DNA of 64,000 nucleotides from Calditrichaceae bacterium (GTDB taxonomy: Bacteria; Calditrichota; Calditrichia; RBG-13-44-9; J075), in contig JABWBP010000070.1 in the NCBI GenBank assembly GCA_013360445.1, positions 1-64,000 of the forward strand. The letters are read 5' to 3'. How positions within the stretch are numbered: the first letter of the stretch is position 1; each line of letters starts with the position of its first letter. Below the pieces are notes generated by a model. That model did not search any database. It was not told the origin of the DNA and worked only from the letters and a program-made list of their open reading frames with translations. Positions 24,279 through 33,545 of the stretch are shown here, in pieces. Made by a program: the position numbers and the translations under genes.

Positions 24279-24656
24279 ATGGGAAACCGGGGATTATCTG
24301 AAAGCCAGAAAAAAATCCTGGTTGTATTGATCCACGTCCCGGAATTTCAAGCGTTGAATTTTTATTTGGCCCGCGGCGCCGGGCTGATCCTTTACTTGTC
24401 CCATAGAACTTCCCGGGATGAAGACTTTTTCAGCCAGGAGCAGTTTCAGCCGGAGCATTTCCTGGCAGCCTTATCCGGACACTTTCAGGTTCAGGTTCTA
24501 TCCAGGGAAAAGGGAACTCTTCATCTTAGCCTGGATGGCGTGCTGTGCAGCTTTTTCCATTACCCCTATGCCCTGATTGAAAAAAACCTGATCGATAATA
24601 TGCCGGTAACTTCGATCCCTGATATTGCCGCCATGAAATTGAGCGCCCTGGTTTTA
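24279..24656 (+). pseudogene. Truncated AbiEii/AbiGii-like nucleotidyltransferase
   Basis: The N-terminal part matches the AbiEii toxin family: L-S-E-S-Q-K-K-I-L, F-Y-L-A-R-G-A-G-L-I-L (normally G-G-T-A-L), S-H-R-T-S-R-D-E-D-F-F, and S-I-P-D-I-A-A-M-K-L-S-A-L. Homology stops where the reading frame runs into the 3' end of the convergent T9SS gene, whose stop codon is at 24654-24656, although the frame stays open to 24773. Loss of the G-G motif and of the C-terminus suggests it is dead. No AbiEi antitoxin is adjacent. Confidence 0.7.
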
Positions 24657-25967
24657 ACGCAGCAGCAACATTTTGCGACTCCGAACGAAATCTCCTGCTT
24701 GAATGCGGTAGATATACACTCCACTGGCAAAATCAGTAGCTTCCCAGGACATCGCATAGTTTCCGGCTGCTAATTTTTCATTTACCAGTGTTGCTACCTC
24801 CTGACCAAGAATGTTATATACTTTCAACGTCACCTGCGCGATGGTGGGAATGGAAAAGGGTATGGTGGTAGCAGCGTTGAAGGGGTTGGGATAGTTTTGG
24901 TTCAAAGCAAAATTGAGCGCAGCCGGTCCGGTCGTGTTTTGAATGGATACCGGGGGCCCACCCCCGTCAGTTGTTCTGAGCATAATTCCTACTGGACCGA
25001 CGGCAAAACCAGTGTCAGGGTTTAGGAAATAAACAGAATTCAAATAACAGGTACCGGCAATGTATGGTTGTCTAAACCAACTCACTCCAGCATCGGTAGT
25101 TTTGTAAATTGATCGTTCTATGCAGCTTTCACCGACGGCATAACCAATGGAATCAGTAGGAAAATGCAGATCCCAAAAAGTAGTTATCACACTATCTAAA
25201 CTCATATACCAACTCTCCCCGGCATTGGTGGTTTTCATAATTACACCAAAACTGAAGCCGTGAGGATCGAAGAATCGCCTTCCTGCAACAAAGCCAGTTT
25301 GTGCATCAGTAAAATAGATCGATATACAGTCGTGGATACTATCAGAACTGGGACTAACACTGCTCCAGTTAAATCCCCCGGTAGTCGTTTTCCGAATTGA
25401 TCTTCCGTTCCCGACAACATAGCCGGTGTCTATCCCCGTAAAATAGAGTGAAGAATAGTTCGGCCAGGTCAGGGTAGAAGTTTGTGCCAGCCAGGTTTGC
25501 CCGCCATCACTGGTTTTAATAAATGTGAGACCTTGCCCGCAGGCGTAGCCAATACTGGGGTTAAGAAAGTGTACAGCCCCAAACCACCTGGCAGCCGGCG
25601 GTACCTGCGAAACCCAATTTGCGCCGCCATCGGTTGTTTTAAGAATCGTGGCGCTATTCTCTAAACCACCCACAATGTAGCCGATGAGAGTATCTGTAAA
25701 GAATACCGAATGCAATGTACTGTTGGTATTGGAGGGAATGTTGTACCAGGAATTCCCGCCGTCAGTAGTTTTTATAATAGTGCCATTTGTTCCCACGGCG
25801 TAGCCGGTGTGAGAATTGATAAATTGTACAGACCTCAAATACTCAGAGGTCGGAACCGACAGCACCTCCCAACCGGATTGTGCAAAGACACAAAAAGAAC
25901 TGCTAAGTTGTACATACATTGCAGCCCAAAGACTCAATCGTATATAATAATGGTTTTTGCAGCTCAT
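24654..25967 (-). CDS. Secreted Ycf48/BNR-type beta-propeller with T9SS tail
   Basis: 437 aa: signal peptide (to about residue 30), six or seven Ycf48-like propeller repeats (pattern G-Y-A-V-G then I-x-K-T-T-D-G-G-x-x-W), and a sorting domain with N-Y-P-N-P-F-N-A and terminal R-K-M-L-L-L-R. AGGAGG lies 8 bases before the ATG at 25967. Base composition is lower in G+C than the following secreted-protein genes, hinting at separate origin. Its 3' end abuts the truncated AbiEii gene. Confidence 0.9.
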   Translation of the reverse strand: MSCKNHYYIRLSLWAAMYVQLSSSFCVFAQSGWEVLSVPTSEYLRSVQFINSHTGYAVGTNGTIIKTTDGGNSWYNIPSNTNSTLHSVFFTDTLIGYIVGGLENSATILKTTDGGANWVSQVPPAARWFGAVHFLNPSIGYACGQGLTFIKTSDGGQTWLAQTSTLTWPNYSSLYFTGIDTGYVVGNGRSIRKTTTGGFNWSSVSPSSDSIHDCISIYFTDAQTGFVAGRRFFDPHGFSFGVIMKTTNAGESWYMSLDSVITTFWDLHFPTDSIGYAVGESCIERSIYKTTDAGVSWFRQPYIAGTCYLNSVYFLNPDTGFAVGPVGIMLRTTDGGGPPVSIQNTTGPAALNFALNQNYPNPFNAATTIPFSIPTIAQVTLKVYNILGQEVATLVNEKLAAGNYAMSWEATDFASGVYIYRIQAGDFVRSRKMLLLR

Positions 25968-26048
25968 ATGAACCTCCTGAAAGTTATAATATTTTACCCA
26001 ATCTGAAATTTAGCCGGCTATGGTTTACAACCGCTCTCGGGAGATGTA

Positions 26049-27923
26049 TTAACGCACCAAAGTCATTTTACGCGTTTGTACAAATTGATTTTCTACAGAC
26101 AACCGGTAAAAATAAATGCCACCGCTAACATGCACACCTTCGGTGTTCCGCCCGTCCCACTTCACCTCGTAACGCCCCGCCGGCTGCCGCGCCTGTACCA
26201 GCGTGCGCACTTTTTGGCCCAGTAGATTGTAAATCGCCAATTCCACATGGCTGAGTGCTGCTTGCCCCTTCGGGGATAGCTGATAGCTAATCGCTGTCCC
26301 CGGGTTGAACGGGTTGGGATAATTCTGATACAGAATGAATTTCCCGGGCAGCGGATCGCTTCTTCCCGCCAGGGCAACCGGGGGGCCGACGGCCATCTCC
26401 ACCAGCCAGGTGATGACCGGCTGGAACGGGTCGTTGGTATAAAAAATGATCTCCGCATTGCGCAGGTTGTTCCCCCCGGCGCCTTTAATACCGCGCAGGG
26501 TAACCTCCAGCAGCGCCGGCGCGCAGGGCGGGAGGCTGCCGGCGTTGGGGGCAATGCTCAACCAGTGGTAGCGCTCGTATCCCAGGGAATAAGCGACCAC
26601 AAAATCGTGCCCGTCCCCCGGCTGCCGATTGCTGCTGTGCACCGCCAGCAGGGCGAGCTGGTCGTCCACGAAGCGCACCGTTGCGCCGCCGGGCTGGTCG
26701 TTGGCGGCGGGATCGCCGTTCATCTCTATCCCCACAAAAGAGACCCCGGTAGGCTGCCCGGCGTTGGGATCCCATTGCAGCGCGGTGCAATTGGGACCCT
26801 GCGGGGGGCCGTCGGCCGCCCAGGTCCACAGGAAAGGGCCGCCCGGCGTCGCATCATCCCATCCCATCCCGTTAATCGGCGGCCCGCTGTAGGGAAATTG
26901 ATTGACCATGGCCCCGTTGAGGTTCAGCACATATACGGAACCGGACCATAGTGAAGTCCACAAGTAACCCAAATCCGGGTCGAGTGCAAGCCCCTTCAAG
27001 CTCGATATCGGAAGGTTAACCATCCCCAGCACGCTGCCGTTGAGCAGATCAACCTGGTAGAGGAGGGAATTAATATTGCCGAGGAGAATTGCGAGATCAA
27101 AAAGCGTGACGTCGCCAAATCCGAAGAGATTGCCGCCCGGCTGAAAAAAGGATTCGAGATAATTCCAGTCCTCATCGAAGCGGTAAATCTTCGGGGCGCC
27201 GGAGACCGGATCCGCCCCGGCAATCCAGAAATTGCCGCCGTCGAACTCCACGCCCCGCAGCAGGTTGTCCTGCGCGGGCGTAAGCGCGGTAACGTCCAGG
27301 GCAAACAGGGTATCCCCGAGCGAACAGGAGGAGGGGCGGATATTCTCATCGGAATAAACGATTTCGGATGACCAGTCCAGAATTCCCCCGCTGGCGTTAA
27401 GCACCTCTATTTGAAGGGTCAGAGAATCTCCTTCCGGAACCGTTTCATTGATGGAAAAGGGAAGCGGGGAGGGCGGCCAGTAGGAAGAAAAGGGCCAGGG
27501 GAGAACGGTCACGCGCAAATAAACGCTGACCGTATCATGGAGCGGGTCATTGTTAACAATTTGCAATTCCCCTTCGTGATAACCGGGCGCGAGGGCTATA
27601 AATGACATTGAAACGGTTACCCCGTTCGCCGGGGGTATCTGGAAGGGCGGATCGATGCTAAAGGTAAACTCAAAAACCGGGTTGGCGCTGAAAAAGCCGT
27701 TGATTTGCAAGGGATCGCCGCCGAGGTTTTGAATCTCTATCTCTCCCCCGGCGGCGCTGCAGACAAAGGGAGAACCGAAATCAAGGGTGTCCGGGGAAAC
27801 GGCGATTTGGGGATCGCCGCGCTGGTTGCCGGCGAATGTGGCCTGGCTCTGCAGAGCCGGCAGGGTAAAAAGCCAAACAGCTAAAAGAAAAAGGATCAAA
27901 CGGGATAAATCGAAATCTTTCAT
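26049..27923 (-). CDS. Secreted ASH/propeller protein with T9SS tail
   Basis: 624 aa: signal peptide; an ASH/DUF1573-like Ig domain at about 40-135 (P-D-T-L-D-F-G, then I-V-N-N-D-P); a second Ig-like segment; a beta-propeller of the NHL/YVTN type at about 210-450; and the sorting domain, N-Y-P-N-P-F-N-P ending R-K-M-T-L-V-R. Relative to its simpler paralogues the tail has an extra S-P-K-G-Q-A-A-L-S-H segment before V-E-L-A. Likely exported and cell-surface or released; function unknown. Confidence 0.88.
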   Translation of the reverse strand: MKDFDLSRLILFLLAVWLFTLPALQSQATFAGNQRGDPQIAVSPDTLDFGSPFVCSAAGGEIEIQNLGGDPLQINGFFSANPVFEFTFSIDPPFQIPPANGVTVSMSFIALAPGYHEGELQIVNNDPLHDTVSVYLRVTVLPWPFSSYWPPSPLPFSINETVPEGDSLTLQIEVLNASGGILDWSSEIVYSDENIRPSSCSLGDTLFALDVTALTPAQDNLLRGVEFDGGNFWIAGADPVSGAPKIYRFDEDWNYLESFFQPGGNLFGFGDVTLFDLAILLGNINSLLYQVDLLNGSVLGMVNLPISSLKGLALDPDLGYLWTSLWSGSVYVLNLNGAMVNQFPYSGPPINGMGWDDATPGGPFLWTWAADGPPQGPNCTALQWDPNAGQPTGVSFVGIEMNGDPAANDQPGGATVRFVDDQLALLAVHSSNRQPGDGHDFVVAYSLGYERYHWLSIAPNAGSLPPCAPALLEVTLRGIKGAGGNNLRNAEIIFYTNDPFQPVITWLVEMAVGPPVALAGRSDPLPGKFILYQNYPNPFNPGTAISYQLSPKGQAALSHVELAIYNLLGQKVRTLVQARQPAGRYEVKWDGRNTEGVHVSGGIYFYRLSVENQFVQTRKMTLVR

Positions 27924-28035
27924 ATTTGCCCCCGGGTTTGTGCAAGGAATACGGTTGCGGCAGCAGCAAACATTTTAAGCGCAACGACTGCTGTCACGAA
28001 ACCAAATCCCAATTCCGGTGAAAAGCTGCCTCTCG

Positions 28036-29511
28036 CTAACGAATTAGAAGCATCTTGCGGCTCTGAACAAAACCATGCCCTGAGCCTGCCGAAGGGTCAC
28101 CCGCCCGGAGCCGGTAAATGTACACCCCGCTGCTCATCTCACGCCCGGTCTCATCCCGCCCGTCCCACTTCACCTCGTAACGCCCAGCCGGCTGCCGCGT
28201 CCGCACCAGGGCGCGCACTTTTTGCCCCAGCAGATTGTAAATCGCCAATTCCACGTTACCGGCGGCGGAGAGTTGATAGCTGATCGCTGTCTCCGGGTTG
28301 AACGGATTGGGATAGTTCTGAAATAACCGGTAATCCGCTAACGCCCCCGGCGGTTCTTCGATCCCCAACCCGGGGAGGTCAGTCTCCGCAAAACTGCCCC
28401 AGATTTGCCATTGCCCGTCGCGGAAGCTTTCCCAGGCCAGCCAGGCTTTGGCCATATATTGGCTGGCCTCCAGGTAGGAAAATTCGGAGAGGGCGGGGTT
28501 CTGGTCTATCCCGGGGTACCCGGAGATATTCCTGACCGTAACGGTATCGTACAGAAGGTCGTTGATGTAAATTTCCGGGGCTTCCGCCGGGTTGGCGCTT
28601 TCGAACGCGAAATAGAGCGGGGGGTAAAAATAGCCTTTGGAAATGATGGGGACCTCTAAGGCGGCGGGGCGAACTTCATCATTTGGGCTGAATACAAACA
28701 GGGTGGGAGTGGGAAAACCTATCCACTCATGGAGATTCATAATATTCCAGTCGCCGCCCTCTTTATGCTGCCAGATCAAACTCAAGGGCAGCCCGTTACT
28801 ATAGCGCGGCAAACGATTGTCGCCGTCGGGGGAGAGCAGCTGCGGGGCGCTCCAGGAACCGGAGATGTTCCTTCCCCGGCGGTATATCTTGAATTCGCCG
28901 CCCTGTGGTTTTTGATAAGCCACTGAATGATCCCAGTATGCGCCGGCAATGGTCGGGTTGGCGCTTCCCGAGCTGTCAACCGGTTCCGGGGCGCTCCAGG
29001 ATAAATTTGTCAGGGAGTAGCGGGAGTAGTAAACCGCGCCGTCTCGTTCCCACACCAGCCCGCTTTCCGATAAGGCCGGGTTTATGTCGTCGCCCGGGTC
29101 GGTGGTGATCTGCCGGTAATCCAGGAATTGCCCGTTTTGATAGACGATAGAATACAGATCGAAATTGCCCGGCTGATCGGATTGCCAGACGATCAAAATC
29201 GCCCCATTATACTCCAGATAAGCGCCTACCGGTTTTTGGGAAAATCCCCCCGCGGCAAAGGGATTCACGGCGATCTCGCTATCGGGATCGGCCACGTATT
29301 TCAAAAAGATCTCCGAATGGCTGCCATAATCCCTTGCCCACAAAAGCACATTATAATTAACTCCATCAGCATATACTCTCACAAACGAGGGGTTGCGGTT
29401 ATCCCCAATCGAATCGCACAAAAGCTGCGGAGAACTCCAGGGCAGATGTCCCTGGGCGAAAAGCAGCCCTGAAAACGCAAGCATGATGCCCGTTGCTATT
29501 TTGAGTTTCAT
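28036..29511 (-). CDS. Secreted repeat protein with T9SS tail (paralogue A)
   Basis: 491 aa with a signal peptide ending near F-A-Q (residue 20). The body has beta-propeller-like W-x-S-D-Q-x-G-N-x-D-L-Y-S-I-V-Y-x-x-G-Q repeats, closely shared with the protein at 29778-31211, so the two are tandem paralogues. The sorting tail (N-Y-P-N-P-F-N-P) is interrupted just before F-V-Q-S-R-K-M by D-P-S-A-G-S-G-H-G, encoded by a short palindromic repeat (28078-28098). Confidence 0.88.
   Translation of the reverse strand: MKLKIATGIMLAFSGLLFAQGHLPWSSPQLLCDSIGDNRNPSFVRVYADGVNYNVLLWARDYGSHSEIFLKYVADPDSEIAVNPFAAGGFSQKPVGAYLEYNGAILIVWQSDQPGNFDLYSIVYQNGQFLDYRQITTDPGDDINPALSESGLVWERDGAVYYSRYSLTNLSWSAPEPVDSSGSANPTIAGAYWDHSVAYQKPQGGEFKIYRRGRNISGSWSAPQLLSPDGDNRLPRYSNGLPLSLIWQHKEGGDWNIMNLHEWIGFPTPTLFVFSPNDEVRPAALEVPIISKGYFYPPLYFAFESANPAEAPEIYINDLLYDTVTVRNISGYPGIDQNPALSEFSYLEASQYMAKAWLAWESFRDGQWQIWGSFAETDLPGLGIEEPPGALADYRLFQNYPNPFNPETAISYQLSAAGNVELAIYNLLGQKVRALVRTRQPAGRYEVKWDGRDETGREMSSGVYIYRLRAGDPSAGSGHGFVQSRKMLLIR
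28078..28098. repeat. Short palindromic repeat inside a coding region
   Basis: CCCTGAGCCTGCCGAAGGGT is a copy of a widespread CCCTGAGC...GAAGGG dispersed repeat. Here it adds codons in frame to the T9SS tail of the gene at 28036-29511. Confidence 0.7.
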
Positions 29512-29541
29512 AGCGCCTCCTATGTTAATGGTTGTTATTAA

Positions 29542-29755
29542 TCGATGCTACGCGCTGAGCATGATTCGGGGATAAATCCCCTCAAAGCTGTGCAAGAGGA
29601 TTCACAGTCCCCCGCGATGAATCGCGGGGCTATTCAATTGTTTATAAGAGGCTTGAATAGCTCCGATCTTCAGATCGGGGATTGGTTGAATATGTCAACC
29701 TTTCCATAGTTTTGCAGGAATTTATCCCTGCGTAATGAACTTTGCGTAACATCAG
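29542..29755. mobile_element. Non-autonomous element family B, copy 1
   Basis: 214 bp. Ends TCGATGCTACGC and GCGTAACATCAG are inverted repeats (CTGATGTTACGC type). It is flanked by exact 7-bp direct repeats TTATTAA at 29535-29541 and 29756-29762. Inside are hairpins such as CCCCGCGATGAATCGCGGGG (29611-29630) and inverted GGGATAAATCCC / TTTATCCCTG segments. No coding capacity. Confidence 0.8.
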
Positions 29756-29777
29756 TTATTAACGCTTTGCCGCCTGC

Positions 29778-31211
29778 TCATCTTATGAGCAACATCTTCC
29801 GCGTCTGGACAGAGTTCCCCGCTTGCAGGCGCAGAAAATAAACGCCCCCGGAGACTTCCCTTCCGGCTTCGTCTCTCCCGTCCCATTGCACCTGGTGTAA
29901 CCCGGCAATTTTTCTCTCTGCCGCAAGGGTGCGAACCTTTTGGCCTAACAGGTTGAAAATCTCTAATTGCACCCCCGCCGCGTGAGGCAGGTAAAATTCA
30001 ACGGTGGTTTCGGGGTTGAAGGGGTTGGGGTAGTTTTGAAAGAGCTTGAACGAAGAGATCTCTTCCCCCGGGGGAATGCCTAAACCCCAATCCGTCTCCG
30101 TAAAGCTGCCCCACACCTGCCATTTGCCGTCGAGAAATTTTTGCCAGGCGCACCATACCCGGAATTGCCGGGTTTGCCCCTCGGCGTAAGAAAAATCCGA
30201 AAGCGCGGGCAGCGAATCGACCCCGGGGTATTGGGAAACATTGACCAGCGACCCATAGAGCAGTTCATTGGCGTAAATTTCCCCATCGCCGTTTACGTCG
30301 CTTTCAAACGCAATTAATGTAGGAGGCTCAAAATCTCTTTGGGTAATCCAGAGAAATTCAACCCCCTGCACGTTCGTTTCGTTGCCGGGACCGAAATTCA
30401 AGTTGCCCGTGGTATGCCAGAGGGGATCATAGCTCATAATATCCCAATCCTCCTGGGCGTTCTGGCGGCGCTGCCAGAGTATCGAGAAATGCCAGCCCGG
30501 TACCAGTTGGGGCAGGCGATTTTCTCCCGAAGAAGCAATTGCCTGCGAAGGCTGCCAGCCTTGCCCGGTAAACCGTTCTTTAAGATAGATCAATGAATCC
30601 TTTTCGTATGCTGCCAGGGGTTCGTAGTCGGAGTAAAAGCCTACTACCGGGCGGCCGGCGTTCAGGCTGTCCAAAACGATTTCATCGCTCCAGGTGGAAT
30701 CCGTGGAGGAGTATTCGCTGAACAGGATTTTGCCTTCACGCTCCCAAACCAGGTAGTTCTTACGGACGTTGGGATGAATATCATCCGAGGCGCCGGTAGT
30801 CACCTGAATAACGGGATCGAACTGCCCGTCCCGGTACACGACCGAATAGAGATCTTCATTTCCATTTTGGTTCGACTGCCACACGATCAGAACGTAATCC
30901 GGGTGCGGATAGTTAAAGACCATCGCTGCGGATGGATTGGTCGCATAAACGCCCGGCAAATCCGCGGAGAGGGGAATCTCGATTTGCGTATTTTCAAAGG
31001 ATTTGAAAAAAATGCGCGAGCGGTCGCCAAAATCCCGTTGCCATAACAGCATGTTGAAAACATTCGAATATTCGTTAATATCCTTGACAAAAGCCGGTTG
31101 AAGATTATTGGCGGTGGTATCGGTAAGCGGCGCGGGAGCGCTCCAGGGCATTTGCGCCAAAGAAAAACTTGTTAATACAAGTAAAGCAAAAAAGAGCAGC
31201 CGGTTTTTCAT
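29778..31211 (-). CDS. Secreted repeat protein with T9SS tail (paralogue B)
   Basis: 477 aa, starting at 31211 after AGGAGA; the open frame reaches 31289 but the signal peptide (M-K-N-R-L-L-F-F-A-L-L-V-L) sets the start. The body aligns along its length with the product of 28036-29511 (shared W-Q-S-N-Q-N-G-N-E-D-L-Y-S-V-V-Y type repeats). The tail has N-Y-P-N-P-F-N-P and ends R-K-M-L-L-I-R without the palindrome insertion found in paralogue A. Confidence 0.9.
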   Translation of the reverse strand: MKNRLLFFALLVLTSFSLAQMPWSAPAPLTDTTANNLQPAFVKDINEYSNVFNMLLWQRDFGDRSRIFFKSFENTQIEIPLSADLPGVYATNPSAAMVFNYPHPDYVLIVWQSNQNGNEDLYSVVYRDGQFDPVIQVTTGASDDIHPNVRKNYLVWEREGKILFSEYSSTDSTWSDEIVLDSLNAGRPVVGFYSDYEPLAAYEKDSLIYLKERFTGQGWQPSQAIASSGENRLPQLVPGWHFSILWQRRQNAQEDWDIMSYDPLWHTTGNLNFGPGNETNVQGVEFLWITQRDFEPPTLIAFESDVNGDGEIYANELLYGSLVNVSQYPGVDSLPALSDFSYAEGQTRQFRVWCAWQKFLDGKWQVWGSFTETDWGLGIPPGEEISSFKLFQNYPNPFNPETTVEFYLPHAAGVQLEIFNLLGQKVRTLAAERKIAGLHQVQWDGRDEAGREVSGGVYFLRLQAGNSVQTRKMLLIR

Positions 31212-31254
31212 GTCGCATCTCCTGTTTTTGGTTTTAAGTAAAATTTGCCCTCCC

Positions 31255-33057
31255 TCATCGTAACAACACCATTTTCCGGCTCTGCACAAAAACCTGCTCT
31301 GAGCCTGCGCTGCCCCGGGTCTGCCGCGGGGTCGAAGGGTTGCCCGCTTTCAACCGGTAGATATACACCCCGCTGCTCATCTCCCGCCCGGTCTCATCCC
31401 GCCCGTCCCACGTCACCTCGTAGCGCCCCGCCGGCTGACGCGCCTGTACCAGTGTGCGCACTTTTTGCCCTAACAGGTTGTAAACCGCCAATTCCACATG
31501 TCTGACGGCTGCCTGCCCCGTTGGGGATAGCTGATAGCTGATGGCTGTCTGCGGATTGAACGGATTGGGATAATTCTGCTCCAGCACAAAACCTTGCGGT
31601 AGAAGTGAAGGCGGCTCAGCAATATCCACCAGCGGATACGGCGGGGTTCCGCCCAACACAAAACGCACGCTGTCCTGCGGGGTCAGCGGTATCCAGATGC
31701 TAAAGGTTTTGGTCATCCATCCCGCAAAAGAGGCTCCCATAAAGTTACCATGCCGCAATTTAAGGGCGACCGAATTCGGAAGCAGCGGTGAAGCAATGAA
31801 CTCCGTTTCCAGATAACTGCCGTTCAGCGCGATGATGATTTCCCAATCGGATATATCCTGGTCCTCGAAATCATCTATCAAAACATTTCCCAGGAAAATG
31901 TTATCGATCCAATCGGCAACTTCCATGGTATTAATTCCCCCGCCCCCAATCGGCTCTATGGTAAACTGAAAAACCGGGGTGTCCAGGAAGTCGATGCCGG
32001 TTCCCCGGAAGCGCCCCAGGGGAATTTCATAGCCATTCCAGGAAGTATCGCGATAGGCGCGCAGACGCCATTCGTCGCCGTCGGTTTCGGTTAGTACAAT
32101 ATCCAGCGGCCCGCCGATGGGATCGAGCGGGATATTGACGGCGGCGGTATCATTGGCCTGAACCTCCACCTGCGCCACAATAGTTTGAAATCCCGCCGCC
32201 GCTATGGTCACCCCATATACGCCGGGATTCAAGCTGTCGGCAAAAAAATACCCGCCGGTATCGGTCTCAGTATCGAATAACGGGATCGCGCCGATTCCCC
32301 AGCCGGGAAGGGCGTCGGTAATCCGCCCCGCTGCCGCCCCGTAAGGGTTGGTAATGATGGGATTGCCTTCTACGCGATAGATGAGGTGATTGGTCTGGTC
32401 GGCGATCCAGAGGTGCTGCCCGTCCCAGGCCAGGCCGTTGGCGGCGCTGCCGCTGTTGGGGCAGGGAAAGCTGGTGATGATCGCGCCGGCTTCGGGGTCG
32501 AACTGGTAAATGGTCGCCACGCCGCCGGTTCCCTGGTTATTGGCGCACCAGATGGTATTGCCGTCCCAGGTGAGGCCGAAGGGGCTGTCGCCGGGGAAGA
32601 GGAAAAAGCTCTGCAAAACGCCTGAGGTATCCACGGCCAGGATTTTTTCATCCGGCGCGCCGCTATCGGCAATGCGAAAAGCGCTCCCGTCCCACTCGAC
32701 GCCGATATTCTGCGCCGCGGGGATGGGCAGGGACTGAATCACGTTCCCGTTGGCATCCAGTTTTTTGAGGGTATGATCGCTCACCACCGAGACCCAGAAA
32801 TACCCATCTTTGAAGGTAAGCCCCAGCGCCCCGGTAAGCCCGGTACTCACCGTGCCCAACACGTTGCCGTTGGCGGGATCGATCTGGTAGATGTTATGAT
32901 CGGCCAGCCCCAGCAGGTAAAGATAGGTTCCGTCCCAGGCCAGGTCCGCCAGGGAGTTGGTGGGCGAATTCAGGGTTTGCAGCACCGTGCCCGGCTGGGC
33001 CAATGCCGCGGGGATAGAGAACATAAAAATGGCGAGAAAGAGGTAACGTTTTTTCAT
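31255..33057 (-). CDS. Secreted beta-propeller / carboxypeptidase-regulatory-like protein with T9SS tail
   Basis: 600 aa: signal peptide (to about 21); propeller repeats at about 30-265 (L-A-W-D-G-T-Y-L-Y, V-E-W-D-G, L-T-W-D-G-N-T-I-W); a CarboxypepD-reg-like Ig domain at about 270-345 (G-R-I-T-D-A, then G-V-Y-G-V-T-I-A-A-A-G-F); an uncharacterised beta domain; and the sorting tail with N-Y-P-N-P-F-N-P. Between A-G-N and F-V-Q-S-R-K-M the tail carries about 15 extra residues, encoded by a palindromic repeat containing a second nested repeat. Confidence 0.88.
   Translation of the reverse strand: MKKRYLFLAIFMFSIPAALAQPGTVLQTLNSPTNSLADLAWDGTYLYLLGLADHNIYQIDPANGNVLGTVSTGLTGALGLTFKDGYFWVSVVSDHTLKKLDANGNVIQSLPIPAAQNIGVEWDGSAFRIADSGAPDEKILAVDTSGVLQSFFLFPGDSPFGLTWDGNTIWCANNQGTGGVATIYQFDPEAGAIITSFPCPNSGSAANGLAWDGQHLWIADQTNHLIYRVEGNPIITNPYGAAAGRITDALPGWGIGAIPLFDTETDTGGYFFADSLNPGVYGVTIAAAGFQTIVAQVEVQANDTAAVNIPLDPIGGPLDIVLTETDGDEWRLRAYRDTSWNGYEIPLGRFRGTGIDFLDTPVFQFTIEPIGGGGINTMEVADWIDNIFLGNVLIDDFEDQDISDWEIIIALNGSYLETEFIASPLLPNSVALKLRHGNFMGASFAGWMTKTFSIWIPLTPQDSVRFVLGGTPPYPLVDIAEPPSLLPQGFVLEQNYPNPFNPQTAISYQLSPTGQAAVRHVELAVYNLLGQKVRTLVQARQPAGRYEVTWDGRDETGREMSSGVYIYRLKAGNPSTPRQTRGSAGSEQVFVQSRKMVLLR
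31290..31340. repeat. Nested palindromic repeat inside a T9SS tail
   Basis: The outer halves CTCTGAGCCTG and TCGAAGGGT correspond to the repeat at 28078-28098. They are separated by CGCTGCCCCGGGTCTGCCGC plus GGGG, itself a G+C-rich palindrome, as if one repeat had inserted into another while keeping the frame open. Confidence 0.65.
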
Positions 33058-33545
33058 AGTTACGCCTCCGGGTAAGTTTGTTGGGGTAAATAAATAAGAC
33101 GGCAGGAAGTTTATAGGGCTTAAAAAACCGGAATAGACTTAAGAGTTCCATAGCATCTCCCGGGTGTTATGGATAACCGGGTAGAATTGCACAACAACGA
33201 TAAGCAGGCGCCATTCCCCTGCCGCAATCTATATTCTATGAACTTCTCGTCTTTTTTGAGGATTCCGTTCCCGACTTGGAGAAATATATTCAAATTTAAT
33301 GCCAAACACAACGCAGTTTTGGCGCGCCAGCGAATTGCCCGGCAGATAAGCGATTCCGCCGGCGGCGGCTCTATAATCTAAAAACAGCAGGGAGCCGGCT
33401 CCGGCAAATCCTGCGCACCGCAAGCGCAAGATTTGCGCCAGCCCCCCTGATTCCACTCTCAAACTTTAGAGATTAGCCCGCTCCACGGTGAAACGGAATA
33501 CGGAATACGTAATGCGTAATAAGTATCGAGACAATGGCGGGGCTC
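33058..33545. other. Gene-free region
   Basis: I find no supported gene. The sequence contains a modest GAGCCGGCTC palindrome (about 33391-33400) and, at 33493-33531, ACGGAATACGGAATACGTAATGCG-type tandem words that recur at 34878-34922 beyond the next gene, marking the edges of a duplicated segment. Confidence 0.4.
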
